DNA of 64,000 nt from Ciceribacter ferrooxidans (GTDB taxonomy: Bacteria; Pseudomonadota; Alphaproteobacteria; Rhizobiales; Rhizobiaceae): contig NZ_SDVB01000170.1 of assembly GCF_004137355.1 (NCBI RefSeq), positions 352,918 to 416,917 of the forward strand. Reading direction: 5' to 3'. How positions within the stretch are numbered: position 1 is the first letter of the stretch; every line of letters starts with the position of its first letter. Below are positions 1 to 18,992 of this stretch, one piece after another. Under the pieces are notes generated by a model that did no database searches, was not told where the DNA came from, and was given only the letters and a program-made list of their open reading frames with translations. Position numbers and translations under genes: made by a program.

Positions 1-90
1 GCGACGATGCCGGCGCCGCGTGCAAATCGCGCTTGCGCGCCATTTGCACCACTTCAATGCGTCGGCAGCTTTCGGCCTCTCGCTCGATTA

Positions 91-1266
<1,176 letters not shown>

Positions 1267-1287
1267 TTTCGGCTCTCCATTCTTTCA

Positions 1288-1304
1288 TCTCCCACGAGGG
1301 GAGA
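1288..1304 (-). other. Small hairpin ahead of tuf copy 1
   Basis: A 6-bp stem (tctccc / gggaga) with a 5-nt loop lies in the fusA-tuf spacer, about 20 nt before the tuf start codon. It would form in the fusA-tuf mRNA just upstream of the ribosome-binding site. It has no U-tract, so it is not an obvious terminator. Its role is unknown. Confidence 0.4.
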
Positions 1305-1330
1305 AATTCGTTAAATGTTCAGGTTTTGGG

Positions 1331-1358
1331 GTATTCCGGTCACTTCTGACCGGAATAC
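1331..1358 (-). other. 12-bp perfect hairpin across the fusA stop codon
   Basis: Arms 1331-1342 and 1347-1358 pair perfectly with a 4-nt loop (GAAG in the mRNA). The stem includes the last fusA codons and places the TGA stop at the loop/3' arm junction. No U-tract follows, so it is more likely a processing or stability element between fusA and tuf than a terminator. Confidence 0.65.
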
Positions 1359-3439
1359 TTGGCCTGGATTTCCTGGGCGACGTTACTCGGTACCGGGGCG
1401 TAGTGGTCGAACACCATCGAGTACTGCGCGCGGCCCTGCGACATGGAGCGCAGGCTGTCGACGTACTTGAACATGTTCGCCAGCGGAACGTGAGCGTTGA
1501 TGACGATCGCGATTCCTCGCTGCTCCTGGCCCTGGATCTGGCCACGGCGGGAGTTGAGGTCGCCGATAACGTCACCGACGTAGTCCTCGGGGGTGACGAC
1601 CTCGACCTTCATCATCGGCTCGAGGAGCTGTGCACCGGCCTTGCGAGCAGCTTCACGGAAGCAGGCACGCGAGGCGATTTCGAAGGCCAGAACCGAGGAG
1701 TCGACGTCGTGGAAGGCACCGTCGATGAGGGTCGCCTTCACGCCCAGCATCGGGAAGCCTGCCAGCGGACCGGAAGACAGAACGCTTTCGATACCCTTCT
1801 GAACGCCCGGGATGTACTCCTTCGGAACGGAACCACCGACGATCTTCGACTCGAACTTGAAGTCTTCGCCTTCCGGGTTCGGTTCGAAGATGATCTTGAC
1901 GCGCGCGAACTGGCCGGTACCACCGGTCTGCTTCTTGTGCGTGTAGTCTTCTTCACAGGTCTTCGTGATGGTTTCACGATAGGCAACCTGCGGAGCACCG
2001 ACGTTGGCTTCGACCTTGAACTCGCGACGCATGCGGTCGACGATGATGTCGAGGTGAAGTTCGCCCATGCCGGCGATGATGGTCTGGCCGGATTCCTGGT
2101 CGGTCTTGACGCGGAAGGACGGGTCTTCGGCGGCGAGGCGGTTGAGCGCGAGGCCCATCTTTTCCTGGTCGCCCTTCGACTTCGGCTCGATCGCGATCTG
2201 GATAACCGGTTCCGGGAATTCCATGCGCTCGAGAATGACCGGCTTCAGCGGATCGCAGAGCGTGTCGCCCGTGGTGGTTTCCTTGAGGCCGGCAAGAGCA
2301 ACGATGTCGCCTGCGAAGGCTTCTTCGATGTCTTCACGCGAGTTGGAGTGCATCTGCAGCATGCGGCCGACGCGCTCGCGCTTGTCCTTGACCGTGTTGA
2401 GAACGGAAGAGCCCTTTTCGAGCTTGCCCGAATAGATGCGGCAGAAGGTCAGCGAGCCGACGAAGGGGTCGTTCATGATCTTGAACGCCAGCATCGAGAG
2501 CGGCTCGGTATCGTCGGGGTGACGTTCGATTTCCGCTTCGGTCTTGACGTCGATACCCTTGATCGCCGGAATGTCGATCGGCGACGGCAGGAATTCGACG
2601 ACGGCGTCGAGCAGCGGCTGAACACCCTTGTTCTTGAAGGCAGAGCCGCAGAACATCGGGAAGAACTTGACTTCGATCGTACCCTTGCGGATCAGCGCGC
2701 GGATCGTGTCGTTGTCGGGCATGTTGCCTTCGAGGTAGGCTTCCATGGCGGCTTCATCGAGTTCGACGACCGTTTCGATCATCTTCTCGCGCCATTCTTC
2801 AGCCTTGTCCTTCAGGTCGGCCGGGATTTCGACGACGTCCCACTGGGCGCCGAGCGATTCGTCGCGCCAGACGAGAGCGTTCATCTCGATCAGGTCGACA
2901 ACGCCCTTGAAGTCGTTTTCTGCGCCGATCGGCAACTGGCAGACGACGGCGGTCGCGCCGAGACGGGTCTTGATCATCTCGACGGAGCGATAGAAGTCCG
3001 CGCCGATCTTGTCCATCTTGTTGCAGAAGATCATGCGCGGAACGTTGTACTTGTCCGCCTGACGCCACACGGTTTCCGTCTGCGGCTCAACGCCGGCGTT
3101 GGCGTCGAGAAGCGCTACGGCGCCGTCGAGAACGCGCAGCGAGCGCTCAACTTCGATGGTGAAGTCGACGTGGCCGGGCGTGTCGATGATGTTGAAGCGG
3201 CGCATCTTGCCGTCGCGACCCTTCCAGAAGGTCGTGGTCGCGGCAGACGTGATGGTGATGCCGCGTTCCTGCTCCTGCTCCATCCAGTCCATGGTCGCAG
3301 CGCCGTCATGGACTTCGCCGATCTTGTGCGACTTGCCGGTGTAGTAGAGGATGCGTTCGGTCGTCGTGGTCTTACCGGCGTCGATATGAGCCATGATACC
3401 GAAGTTGCGGTAGTCTTCGATTTTATATTCGCGAGCCAT
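1340..3439 (-). CDS. fusA: Elongation factor G
   Basis: Translocation GTPase of the ribosome, 699 residues, the normal EF-G length. The sequence starts [15 protein letters not shown], followed at once by the [11 protein letters not shown]-loop. [17 protein letters not shown] and CNKMDKIG carry the switch and guanine-binding motifs, and domains II-V follow. A longer open frame runs 43 codons upstream, but the conserved N-terminus and a GGCAGTCC-type spacer after rpsG place the start at 3439. It sits between rpsG (35 bp away) and tuf as in the standard str operon. The stop codon lies in a strong hairpin (1331-1358). Confidence 0.98.
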   Translation of the reverse strand: MAREYKIEDYRNFGIMAHIDAGKTTTTERILYYTGKSHKIGEVHDGAATMDWMEQEQERGITITSAATTTFWKGRDGKMRRFNIIDTPGHVDFTIEVERSLRVLDGAVALLDANAGVEPQTETVWRQADKYNVPRMIFCNKMDKIGADFYRSVEMIKTRLGATAVVCQLPIGAENDFKGVVDLIEMNALVWRDESLGAQWDVVEIPADLKDKAEEWREKMIETVVELDEAAMEAYLEGNMPDNDTIRALIRKGTIEVKFFPMFCGSAFKNKGVQPLLDAVVEFLPSPIDIPAIKGIDVKTEAEIERHPDDTEPLSMLAFKIMNDPFVGSLTFCRIYSGKLEKGSSVLNTVKDKRERVGRMLQMHSNSREDIEEAFAGDIVALAGLKETTTGDTLCDPLKPVILERMEFPEPVIQIAIEPKSKGDQEKMGLALNRLAAEDPSFRVKTDQESGQTIIAGMGELHLDIIVDRMRREFKVEANVGAPQVAYRETITKTCEEDYTHKKQTGGTGQFARVKIIFEPNPEGEDFKFESKIVGGSVPKEYIPGVQKGIESVLSSGPLAGFPMLGVKATLIDGAFHDVDSSVLAFEIASRACFREAARKAGAQLLEPMMKVEVVTPEDYVGDVIGDLNSRRGQIQGQEQRGIAIVINAHVPLANMFKYVDSLRSMSQGRAQYSMVFDHYAPVPSNVAQEIQAKYSGQK

Positions 3440-3473
3440 GATGGACTGCCTTTCAAATATCGATCGGTTCTGA

Positions 3474-3956
<483 letters not shown>

Positions 3957-4022
3957 TCAACTGTTAAGGCGCCTTATCACGCGGAGAACCTCGCGCAGCG
4001 CCGAATTCCAATAAAAACCGAA

Positions 4023-4394
4023 TTACTTCGGACGCTTCGCACCGTACTTCGAACGGCGCTGCTTGCGGTTCTTGACACCCTGGGTATCGAGAACGCCGCG
4101 GATGATGTGGTAACGAACACCCGGAAGGTCCTTCACGCGGCCGCCACGGATCATGACGACGGAGTGTTCCTGAAGGTTGTGACCTTCGCCCGGAATGTAG
4201 CCGATCACTTCGAAGCCGTTGGTCAAACGGATCTTGGCAACCTTACGAAGTGCCGAGTTCGGCTTCTTCGGGGTCGTGGTATAAACGCGGGTGCAAACGC
4301 CGCGCTTCTGCGGGTTTTCCTGCAGGGCAGGAACCTTGTTACGCTTTACCTGCGCCTGACGGGGCTTGCGGATAAGCTGGTTTACGGTAGGCAT
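4023..4394 (-). CDS. rpsL: 30S ribosomal protein S12
   Basis: Decoding-centre protein of the small subunit, 123 residues, beginning [12 protein letters not shown]. The loop [12 protein letters not shown] and the segment [12 protein letters not shown] are intact. The lysines where streptomycin-resistance substitutions usually occur (about residues 43 and 88) are both Lys, so the sequence predicts streptomycin sensitivity at this locus. It is the first gene of the rpsL-rpsG-fusA-tuf operon; the start is preceded by AAGGGATGG. Confidence 0.98.
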
Positions 4395-4661
4395 ACAACC
4401 ATCCCTTATAGATCTTGTCTCTCAAGCCCTTCCGGGCCGTTGCTTTTGCCGTTTCCGGCGACGGACGCACCCTATCCTCATGCGCAAAATGTGGCCCTAC
4501 CCGCTCATCGCGGATGGACCACAACGATCAGAGGACGCATCCAACGACGCGTCATGTATGCAGCATTTGTATCTTCAAGTGCGTTTTAGACCCTGTTTGA
4601 GATGAACTCCGGAACATGGCGTTCCGAAAAGCCTAACCTCACATGGGTTCCGATGTCGGGC

Positions 4662-4690
4662 GTACTACTGTTTTCACCTGCTGACGTCAA
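4662..4690 (-). promoter_or_regulatory. Candidate promoter of the rpsL (str) operon
   Basis: On the minus strand, TTGACG (4690-4685) is followed by a 17-bp spacer and TAGTAC (4667-4662). Transcription would start near 4655 and give a leader of about 260 nt before rpsL. The fit to sigma-70 consensus is moderate; no other good pair was noticed in the 4395-4896 gap. Confidence 0.4.
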
Positions 4691-4736
4691 GTCACAATCG
4701 CAAATTATCGGGTCGGCAGGCCGCCGTTCCGGCCGT

Positions 4737-4764
4737 TTGACGGCGCGGACCAACGATATATAGC
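4737..4764 (+). promoter_or_regulatory. Candidate promoter of the 4897 gene
   Basis: TTGACG (4737-4742) and TATAGC (4759-4764) are separated by 16 bp. The predicted start near 4771 leaves a leader of about 125 nt before the ATG at 4897. The same -10 hexamer appears in the gatC promoter candidate. Confidence 0.45.
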
Positions 4765-4896
4765 ACCCCCTTGGAGATTCTGCATGGGCCTCGCTATGAA
4801 AATCGGCTAGAAACGGCAAACATCCTCCAACCACCCTTCGCACGGGCTCTTCCGCTCCCGCGCGTTTCGATTCCCGACTCAGGAAAGAAGACCGAG

Positions 4897-5190
4897 ATGG
4901 CCCACAATCCGGACAACGACAACAATTTCGACACGCCGATGGTCTTCATCATCATCGCCAAGGGCTATGAAGAGGAAGGCGGCGAAGGCGTCGACCTTCA
5001 CATCCTCTTGCGCGCGCCTGACGACGACTCCGCCGTTCGCGAGGCTCTGAACGCACTCTCCGAGGAAGGCTTCGTGGAGGCCGACCTCGACCAGATCGGC
5101 ATGATCAACGGCGCGCCGGATGAAGAGCCGCACGCCTCTGCCTATCAGGGTGCGCTCGAAGGCGAGATCGCCATCATCCGCTTCAACTGA
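4897..5190 (+). CDS. Small acidic conserved hypothetical protein
   Basis: A 97-residue acidic protein with no signal peptide or membrane segment. It starts MAHNPDNDNNFDTPM, after a good AGGAAAG ribosome-binding site, and contains a probable beta-alpha-beta core (MVFIIIAKGYEEEGG; DLHILLRAPDDDSAVREALN; a final EIAIIRFN strand). I do not recognise a named family; similar small proteins sit beside the rpsL/rpoC region in Rhizobiaceae as far as I recall. It has its own promoter candidate and terminator, so it is a single-gene unit pointing towards the peroxidase gene. A function cannot be inferred. Confidence 0.8.
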   Translation: MAHNPDNDNNFDTPMVFIIIAKGYEEEGGEGVDLHILLRAPDDDSAVREALNALSEEGFVEADLDQIGMINGAPDEEPHASAYQGALEGEIAIIRFN

Positions 5191-5217
5191 GGGCCGCGTC
5201 CCGAGCACAAAACCAGG

Positions 5218-5245
5218 GGCCGCCGGCACATGCCGGCGGCCTTTC
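5218..5245 (+). terminator. Rho-independent terminator between the 4897 gene and the peroxidase gene
   Basis: An 11-bp GC-rich stem (5218-5228 with 5231-5241) is followed by TTTCTC on the plus strand. It lies 28 bp after the stop of the small gene. The convergent peroxidase gene ends at 5262, and the minus strand downstream of the stem has a TTTTG run, so it may act in both directions. Confidence 0.75.
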
Positions 5246-5261
5246 TCGTCTGTCGAGGTAC

Positions 5262-6314
5262 CTATTTCTTGACGATCTTCCCGTTCGGCCGCGGCGTCGC
5301 ATCGGTCTCGGGCGGAAGGACCGGCACGTTCACCTCCGGCATTCTGCCGGTCAGGGAGTCGAGGAAGGCGACGATGAGGGTCACCTCCCCTTCGCTCAAC
5401 TCCTGACCGAGCTGCGCCGTGCCCATGATCGCCACCGCCTGCTTCAGGTCCCACACCTTTCCCGAGTGAAAGTACGGCGCCGTCAGCGCGACATTGCGGA
5501 GAGGAGCTGCGCGGAAGACGTAGGAGTCGTCCGCCGTGTTGGTGATCGAAAAACGCCCCCTGTCGTTCTGCGGCAGCACGTCAGCGCCGGGTTTTTCGAC
5601 GACGCCGAACGGGAAATAGCCCTGCCCGCCCACATTGATGCCCGTGTGACAGGAGGAACAGCCCTTGTCCATGAAGAGCGCGAGCCCCTGCTTCTCGTCC
5701 GGCGTCAACGCCTCTTCGTCGCCGTTCAACCACGCGTCGAAGGGTGCCGGCGTAATGAGCGTCGCCTCGAAGGCCTCGATGGCCTTGGCGAAGTTGTCGA
5801 AGGTCACCGGATCGGCGTCATCCGGAAAGGCCGCCTTGAACCACTCGCCGTAGTCCGGCATGGATTTCAGCGTCGCGACGACGTTCTCCGGTGTGTTCGC
5901 CATCTCGACGCCTGCCTGCACCGGACCTTTGGCCTGCGCCTTCAGATCCTCCGCCCGTCCGTCCCAGAACTGGGCGACATTGAACACCGCGTTCAGTGCC
6001 GTCGGCGCGTTGCGCGGCCCCTTCTGCCAACCATGGCCGATCGACGTCTCCAGATTGTCGTCCCCGCCGGTCGCCAGGTTATGACAGGAATTGCAGGAGA
6101 AGACGCCGGAGGCGGATACGCGTGGATCGAAGAACAGTGCCTTGCCGAGCGCGATCTTGGCCGGCGTGATCGGGTTGTGCGCCACCGCCGGTGTCGTCGA
6201 CGGCAGGGGCTTGAACACCTCAAGCGCCCTCGAACGAATGTCGGGGACGGCGTCGGCGGCCAATGTGGAAGTCGCAACCAGAAGGGCCGAGACGGTAGTC
6301 GAAAGCTTCTTCAT
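5262..6314 (-). CDS. Di-haem cytochrome c peroxidase (CcpA/MauG family)
   Basis: Predicted periplasmic enzyme reducing hydrogen peroxide to water with electrons from cytochrome c or a similar donor. The 350-residue protein has an N-terminal signal peptide (MKKLSTTV then a hydrophobic stretch to about residue 20). There are two haem-binding CXXCH motifs, CNSCH at 74-78 and CSSCH at 219-223, with the spacing of bacterial di-haem peroxidases. The segment FWDGRAEDL (about 116-124) is also typical. The start at 6314 is chosen because GGAG precedes it and the signal peptide follows. It is a single gene placed between rpoC and rpsL, which are normally closer together, so it looks like an insertion into core gene order. 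An FNR/FixK-type box upstream predicts low-oxygen induction. MauG-type oxidase activity on another substrate is the alternative. Confidence 0.9.
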   Translation of the reverse strand: MKKLSTTVSALLVATSTLAADAVPDIRSRALEVFKPLPSTTPAVAHNPITPAKIALGKALFFDPRVSASGVFSCNSCHNLATGGDDNLETSIGHGWQKGPRNAPTALNAVFNVAQFWDGRAEDLKAQAKGPVQAGVEMANTPENVVATLKSMPDYGEWFKAAFPDDADPVTFDNFAKAIEAFEATLITPAPFDAWLNGDEEALTPDEKQGLALFMDKGCSSCHTGINVGGQGYFPFGVVEKPGADVLPQNDRGRFSITNTADDSYVFRAAPLRNVALTAPYFHSGKVWDLKQAVAIMGTAQLGQELSEGEVTLIVAFLDSLTGRMPEVNVPVLPPETDATPRPNGKIVKK

Positions 6315-6346
6315 GGGGAGTCTCCATTCGGTTTCGAACACCCCAT

Positions 6347-6387
6347 AGTTTAGACTTATTCTAATAATGCACCTTGAGATAGATCAA
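6347..6387 (-). promoter_or_regulatory. Peroxidase promoter with an FNR/FixK-type anaerobox
   Basis: Read on the minus strand, TTGATCTATCTCAA (6387-6374) matches the TTGAT-N4-ATCAA consensus of FNR/FixK/FnrN sites at all but one base. A -10-like TAAACT lies at 6352-6347. The predicted transcription start (about 6340) puts the centre of the box near -41, the usual position for activation by these regulators. No good -35 hexamer is present, which fits activator dependence. Confidence 0.7.
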
Positions 6388-6413
6388 GGTCGGTACGCGC
6401 GACCCGTAGATGC

Positions 6414-6446
6414 AAAAGACCGCCCGGATTGCTCCGGGCGGTCTTT
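6414..6446 (-). terminator. Terminator after rpoC
   Basis: A 12-bp perfect stem (6416-6427 with 6434-6445, 6-nt loop) lies 23 bp after the rpoC stop. On the minus strand it ends in a TTTT run (6417-6414). It would end the rplJL-rpoBC operon before the peroxidase promoter. Confidence 0.85.
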
Positions 6447-6468
6447 CTTGTCCGAAGTGGCGCGGCGA

Positions 6469-10683
<4,215 letters not shown>

Positions 10684-10879
10684 GCCTGTCTCCTTGATGG
10701 GGCAAAGAGCCCTCAATTGGGTCACGGTGGCGGCGAAATCCCGGGTTGCCGCTCCGGACCCCTAAATGACAATAACCGCGAAATGCGGCGAAACTCCCCT
10801 GCCCCGGCCAGATCCGGAACGGCTGTCCCGGGAGGGGATGGCGTGCGCGGCCTTCGCCACGCACGCCCTTGTCAACCTG

Positions 10880-15016
<4,137 letters not shown>

Positions 15017-15178
15017 CGTCGCTCCTTGTCAATTTGTGCATCCGGGCCTGCAACAGACGGAACCTGCTGGCCATTCAGGTCCATCAATCAATGGGAAACG
15101 TTCAATCTCGTTCCTGTCTCCGAACGGCCGGCCGGATTGCCTGGCGGGTCGGATTGGAACCATCCTCTTGAAGAACCC

Positions 15179-15215
15179 ATTACCCAAAAGCCGTTTTGAC
15201 GGGCTTTTGGGTAAT
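15179..15215 (-). other. 14-bp perfect hairpin in the rplL-rpoB spacer
   Basis: Arms 15179-15192 and 15202-15215 pair without mismatch around a 9-nt loop. There is no U-tract on the minus strand. In E. coli the same spacer has an attenuator and an RNase III site that separate ribosomal-protein from polymerase expression; position and shape suggest a similar processing or attenuation role here. Confidence 0.7.
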
Positions 15216-15236
15216 CTGTTCTCGAGAAACGGCGAA

Positions 15237-15263
15237 TGGGAGAGGACAGAACGCCCTCTCCCA
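15237..15263 (-). terminator. Partial terminator/attenuator hairpin after rplL
   Basis: A 9-bp stem (15237-15245 with 15255-15263) lies 16 bp after the rplL stop. On the minus strand it is followed by only a weak TTTC stretch, so read-through into rpoB is expected. It is a likely attenuator that lowers rpoB expression relative to rplL. Confidence 0.5.
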
Positions 15264-15278
15264 CAAGCTGTTCCGATA

Positions 15279-15662
<384 letters not shown>

Positions 15663-15720
15663 TTTACTAGTTCCTTTTGTTCGGTTCGAACTGGTTCGAT
15701 ATTAACAGCGAAAAACCACC

Positions 15721-16239
15721 TTAGGCGGCTTCGTCCTTCTTGGCGTAGGCCGAGAACACGCGAGCAAGCTGGCTTGCCGGTGCTGCGACAACCGTTGCGA
15801 TGCGGGTAGCCGGGGCGTTGAGGAGGCCCAGCAGCTTCGCACGCAGCTCGTCCAGCGAAGGCAGGGTCGCGAGCGACTTGACTGCATCCGCATTGAGAGC
15901 GGTTGCCCCCATGGCGCCGCCGAGTACAACGAGCTTGTCGTTGGTCTTGGCGAAATCCATGACGACCTTCGGAGCCACAATCGGGTCTTCGCTGTATGCG
16001 ATCAGCGTCTGACCCTTGAAGAGATCAGTGATCCCTTCCGACTCCGTACCCTGAAGAGCGATCTTGGCCAGACGGTTCTTCGCGACTTTGACGGTGCCGC
16101 CAGCAGCGCGCATCTTCGAACGGAAGTCGTTCATCTGCGCGACTGTGACACCAGCATAGTGGGCCACGACAACCGAACCGGAAGCCTTGAAGACTTCGTT
16201 CAGCTCCGTGACGAATTCGCGTTTTTCCGCTCTTTCCAC
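15721..16239 (-). CDS. rplJ: 50S ribosomal protein L10
   Basis: Base of the ribosomal stalk and, in known bacteria, translational repressor of its own mRNA together with L7/L12. The product is 172 residues from a GTG start at 16239 (mature sequence beginning [17 protein letters not shown]). An open frame runs 48 codons further upstream, but family length and a GGAG site 9 nt upstream support the GTG. The segment [14 protein letters not shown] and the C-terminal helices that bind L12 dimers are visible. A 342-nt leader separates it from rplA. Confidence 0.96.
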   Translation of the reverse strand: MERAEKREFVTELNEVFKASGSVVVAHYAGVTVAQMNDFRSKMRAAGGTVKVAKNRLAKIALQGTESEGITDLFKGQTLIAYSEDPIVAPKVVMDFAKTNDKLVVLGGAMGATALNADAVKSLATLPSLDELRAKLLGLLNAPATRIATVVAAPASQLARVFSAYAKKDEAA

Positions 16240-16581
16240 TGTCTGTCTCCAGTTGGCAGGACCGATGTCTCGGACCCTGCCGGTTTGCCTTTGCCTCAAG
16301 GGATCCTTCAGATCGGACCCCAAGCGACGCTTGAGGATCCTGTCCCCTCGCACTGTCGCCGTCTGGCTCCAGGCACAAGGCACACTAGGCTCGAACCGAC
16401 TCTTTCAAGACACCAGGTGTCTTTCCAAATCCGGGTCTTACCCGTCTCATGCAGACCATGACGATTAAGGCCAAAGCCGCCTGCAATCTCGGACAGGAGT
16501 TCCGGGTTTCCCCGGAAATTCCCGGCCCTTTCAGGCCGGAAATCACTGTATTCCGGAGCCGCTGTGGCTCCGGAAAAATTC
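16240..16581 (-). promoter_or_regulatory. rplJ leader (probable L10 autoregulatory region)
   Basis: The 342-bp gap between rplA and rplJ has no gene but contains GC-rich hairpins, for example the pairs ccggcc/ggccgg around 16525-16545 and ttccggagcc/ggctccggaa around 16553-16576. The rplJ leader is the known binding target of the L10(L7/L12) complex in other bacteria. The kink-turn itself could not be confirmed by eye. Confidence 0.45.
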
Positions 16582-17280
16582 TTAGGCCGCGGTGACCGAC
16601 GCCGGGTCGATCTTGACGCCCGGGCCCATGGTCGAGGAGATCGCTACGCGCTTGACGTAGTTACCCTTCGCGCCGGCGGGCTTTGCCTTGATGACGGCGT
16701 CAGCGAAGGCCTTGATGTTTTCTTCGAGCGCCTTGGCGTCGAAGGAAGCCTTGCCGATACCGGCATGAACGATACCGGCCTTCTCGACGCGGAACTCGAC
16801 GGCACCGCCCTTGGAAGCCTTGACGGCACCGGTGACATCCATGGTGACGGTCCCGACCTTCGGGTTCGGCATCATGCCGCGCGGGCCGAGAACCTTGCCG
16901 AGACGGCCGACGAGCGGCATCATGTCCGGGGTCGCGATGCAGCGATCGAAGTCGATCTTGCCGCCCTGGACGATCTCGACGAGCTCTTCCGCACCGACGA
17001 TATCCGCACCGGCTGCCTTGGCTTCGTCAGCCTTGGCGCCACGGGCGAAGACGGCGACGCGAACGTCGCGACCGGTGCCGTTCGGCAGATTGACGACGCC
17101 ACGAACCATCTGGTCGGCGTGACGCGGGTCGACGCCGAGGTTCATCGCGATTTCGACGGTTTCGTCGAACTTGGCGACGGCCCGTTCCTTGACCATTGCG
17201 ATGGCGTCCGACAGGGCGACGAGCTTCGACGGATCGATGCCTTCGCGGATCTTCTGAATGCGCTTTGCGAGCTTAGCCAT
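16582..17280 (-). CDS. rplA: 50S ribosomal protein L1
   Basis: L1-stalk protein involved in release of deacylated tRNA, and in E. coli the repressor of the rplK-rplA mRNA. The product is 232 residues from [14 protein letters not shown] at 17280; an ATG two codons upstream overlaps the rplK stop and is less likely. The segments [19 protein letters not shown] and [18 protein letters not shown] are typical. It starts 2 bp after rplK ends, so translation is probably coupled. Confidence 0.97.
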   Translation of the reverse strand: MAKLAKRIQKIREGIDPSKLVALSDAIAMVKERAVAKFDETVEIAMNLGVDPRHADQMVRGVVNLPNGTGRDVRVAVFARGAKADEAKAAGADIVGAEELVEIVQGGKIDFDRCIATPDMMPLVGRLGKVLGPRGMMPNPKVGTVTMDVTGAVKASKGGAVEFRVEKAGIVHAGIGKASFDAKALEENIKAFADAVIKAKPAGAKGNYVKRVAISSTMGPGVKIDPASVTAA

Positions 17281-17282
17281 GA

Positions 17283-17714
17283 TCAACCTACCACTTCCAG
17301 GCCCATGGAGCGGGCAGAGCCCTCGACCATCGCCATTGCGCCTTCGACGTCGGCTGCGTTGAGGTCCTTCATCTTGCCTTCGGCGATCGCACGGACCTGA
17401 GCCTTAGTGATGGTACCGACCTTCGCACCCTTGCCCGGCGTCTTCGAGCCGGAGGTGATCTTTGCTTCCTTCTTCAGCCAGTAGGTGACCGGCGGCTGCT
17501 TCATCGCGAAGGTGAAGGACTTGTCCTGGTAGTAGGTGATGACGACCGGGATCGGCATACCCTTTTCCATTTCCTGCGTGGCGGCATTGAACGCCTTGCA
17601 GAATTCCATGATGTTAATGCCACGCTGACCAAGCGCCGGGCCAATCGGCGGGGACGGGTTTGCCGATCCTGCCTTGACCTGCAGCTTGAGCTGGCCTGCA
17701 ACTTTCTTAGCCAT
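17283..17714 (-). CDS. rplK: 50S ribosomal protein L11
   Basis: GTPase-centre protein that binds 23S rRNA near the factor site and is needed for stringent-response activation of RelA-type enzymes. The 143-residue product begins [16 protein letters not shown] and contains the proline-rich loop [19 protein letters not shown]. It is followed directly by rplA and lies 146 bp after nusG. All visible features are normal. Confidence 0.98.
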   Translation of the reverse strand: MAKKVAGQLKLQVKAGSANPSPPIGPALGQRGINIMEFCKAFNAATQEMEKGMPIPVVITYYQDKSFTFAMKQPPVTYWLKKEAKITSGSKTPGKGAKVGTITKAQVRAIAEGKMKDLNAADVEGAMAMVEGSARSMGLEVVG

Positions 17715-17860
17715 TTCTCTCTGCCTTTCCTTAAGGACCGGTCGCCCGGTCCGAAAATGCCGATTTGCATCGGCGGCTGCGGTTGCGTGGTGCGTCTGAA
17801 AGGCCCGGCTTCAGGCCCTCATCCTCCCACGCGGAACAGGGCGGATGACCGCCCCGACAC

Positions 17861-18391
17861 TCAGACCTTTTCGACCTGAGAATATTCGAGCTCGACCGGG
17901 GTGGCGCGACCGAAGATCGACACTTCCACCTTGAGGCGCGAACGCTCTTCATCGACATCCTGGACGGTGCCGTTGAACGAGGCGAACGGACCGTCGGAAA
18001 CACGGACCTGCTCGCCGATCTCGAACGAGACGGAGGACTTCGGGCGCTCGACACCTTCCTGGACCTGACCCAGGATGCGCTCAGCCTCGTAGTCCGGGAT
18101 CGGAACCGGCTTGTTGTCGGAACCGAGGAAACCCGTCACCTTCGGGGTATTCTTGATGAGATGGTAGGCCTCGTCGGTCAGATCGGCGCGCACCAGGACA
18201 TAGCCCGGGAAGAACTTGCGCTCGCTGTCGACCTTGCGGCCACGCCGCACCTCGACCACCTTCTCGGTCGGCACGAGGATCTTCTCGAAAAGATGCTCGA
18301 GCCCCTTCTGTCTGGCCTTCTCCTCAATGGATTCAGCCACCTTCTTCTCAAAATTCGAATAAGCGTGGACGATGTACCAACGCGCCGCCAT
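17861..18391 (-). CDS. nusG: Transcription termination/antitermination factor NusG
   Basis: Elongation factor that bridges RNA polymerase to Rho or the ribosome. The 176-residue product has the NGN domain (RWYIVHAYSNFEKKVAE, then FPGYVLVRADLTDEAYHLI) and a C-terminal KOW domain (IGEQVRVSDGPFASFNGT). It lies 16 bp after secE and heads the usual secE-nusG-rplK-rplA order. Confidence 0.98.
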   Translation of the reverse strand: MAARWYIVHAYSNFEKKVAESIEEKARQKGLEHLFEKILVPTEKVVEVRRGRKVDSERKFFPGYVLVRADLTDEAYHLIKNTPKVTGFLGSDNKPVPIPDYEAERILGQVQEGVERPKSSVSFEIGEQVRVSDGPFASFNGTVQDVDEERSRLKVEVSIFGRATPVELEYSQVEKV

Positions 18392-18407
18392 GTCCGTCTC
18401 CGCCCGA

Positions 18408-18608
18408 TTAATTACCGACGCTCAGCACCAGGCCGATAAGCCAACCGATGATCTGATCCGCCGAAAAGAAAAACAGCGCCGCAAAAAGCACCATGAAGAG
18501 AACCATGGCCGTGGAGATCATCGTCTCGCGACGAGTGGGCCATGTCACCTTGTTCGTCTCGGAGCGGACCTGCTGCAGAAACGCAAACGGATTTGTCTTG
18601 GATGCCAT
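18408..18608 (-). CDS. secE: Preprotein translocase subunit SecE
   Basis: Small essential clamp subunit of the SecYEG channel in the inner membrane. The 66-residue single-span form is typical of most bacteria outside the enterics. A positively charged N-terminus with VTWPTRRETM precedes one transmembrane segment (about 32-60, TAMVLFMVLFAALFFFSADQ). It is co-transcribed with nusG and lies downstream of tRNA-Trp. Confidence 0.97.
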   Translation of the reverse strand: MASKTNPFAFLQQVRSETNKVTWPTRRETMISTAMVLFMVLFAALFFFSADQIIGWLIGLVLSVGN

Positions 18609-18791
18609 CTATTGCCCACGCTTTTACGGCGCGTAAAGCCGACTATGTCAGCCCCACGCACCGCGTGTCTGTTTCACCCTACATAAACACCGATTCCGTA
18701 TTTCACAAGAGCGAAATCGACATCATGCAAACTTTTGCCGGCCCACCCGAAACCTCGGGCACGCGGTTCTACGTCCTCTTCGAAAGGGACA

Positions 18792-18867
<76 letters not shown>

Positions 18868-18992
18868 AGATCCGGCACCGACGCGGCCTCAAACCACGTC
18901 CTGCGCGCTGGCATGGCGCTCCTTTAAGGTGAGCCGAAACGATTGGCAAGCCTGTTTTTTCTTTTTCGACAGGCCGGTGCGATCTTTCGCGC

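Larger units (their letters stand above)
4395..4896. other. Divergent intergenic region rpsL / small conserved gene
   Basis: About 500 bp without a convincing gene. It carries the two divergent promoter candidates listed separately (4662-4690 minus, 4737-4764 plus) and the long rpsL leader. An open frame on the minus strand at 4586-4843 has no recognisable protein features. I see no tRNA or tandem repeat here. Confidence 0.6.

Noticed and set aside
4586-4843. 85-codon minus-strand frame in the rpsL upstream gap
   Set aside because: No ribosome-binding site or family features; it overlaps the promoter candidates of both flanking genes.
18940-18965. Poly-T stretch downstream of the 18993 gene as a terminator
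   Set aside because: Only a 6-bp pairing can form and the T-run lies in the loop, not after the stem.
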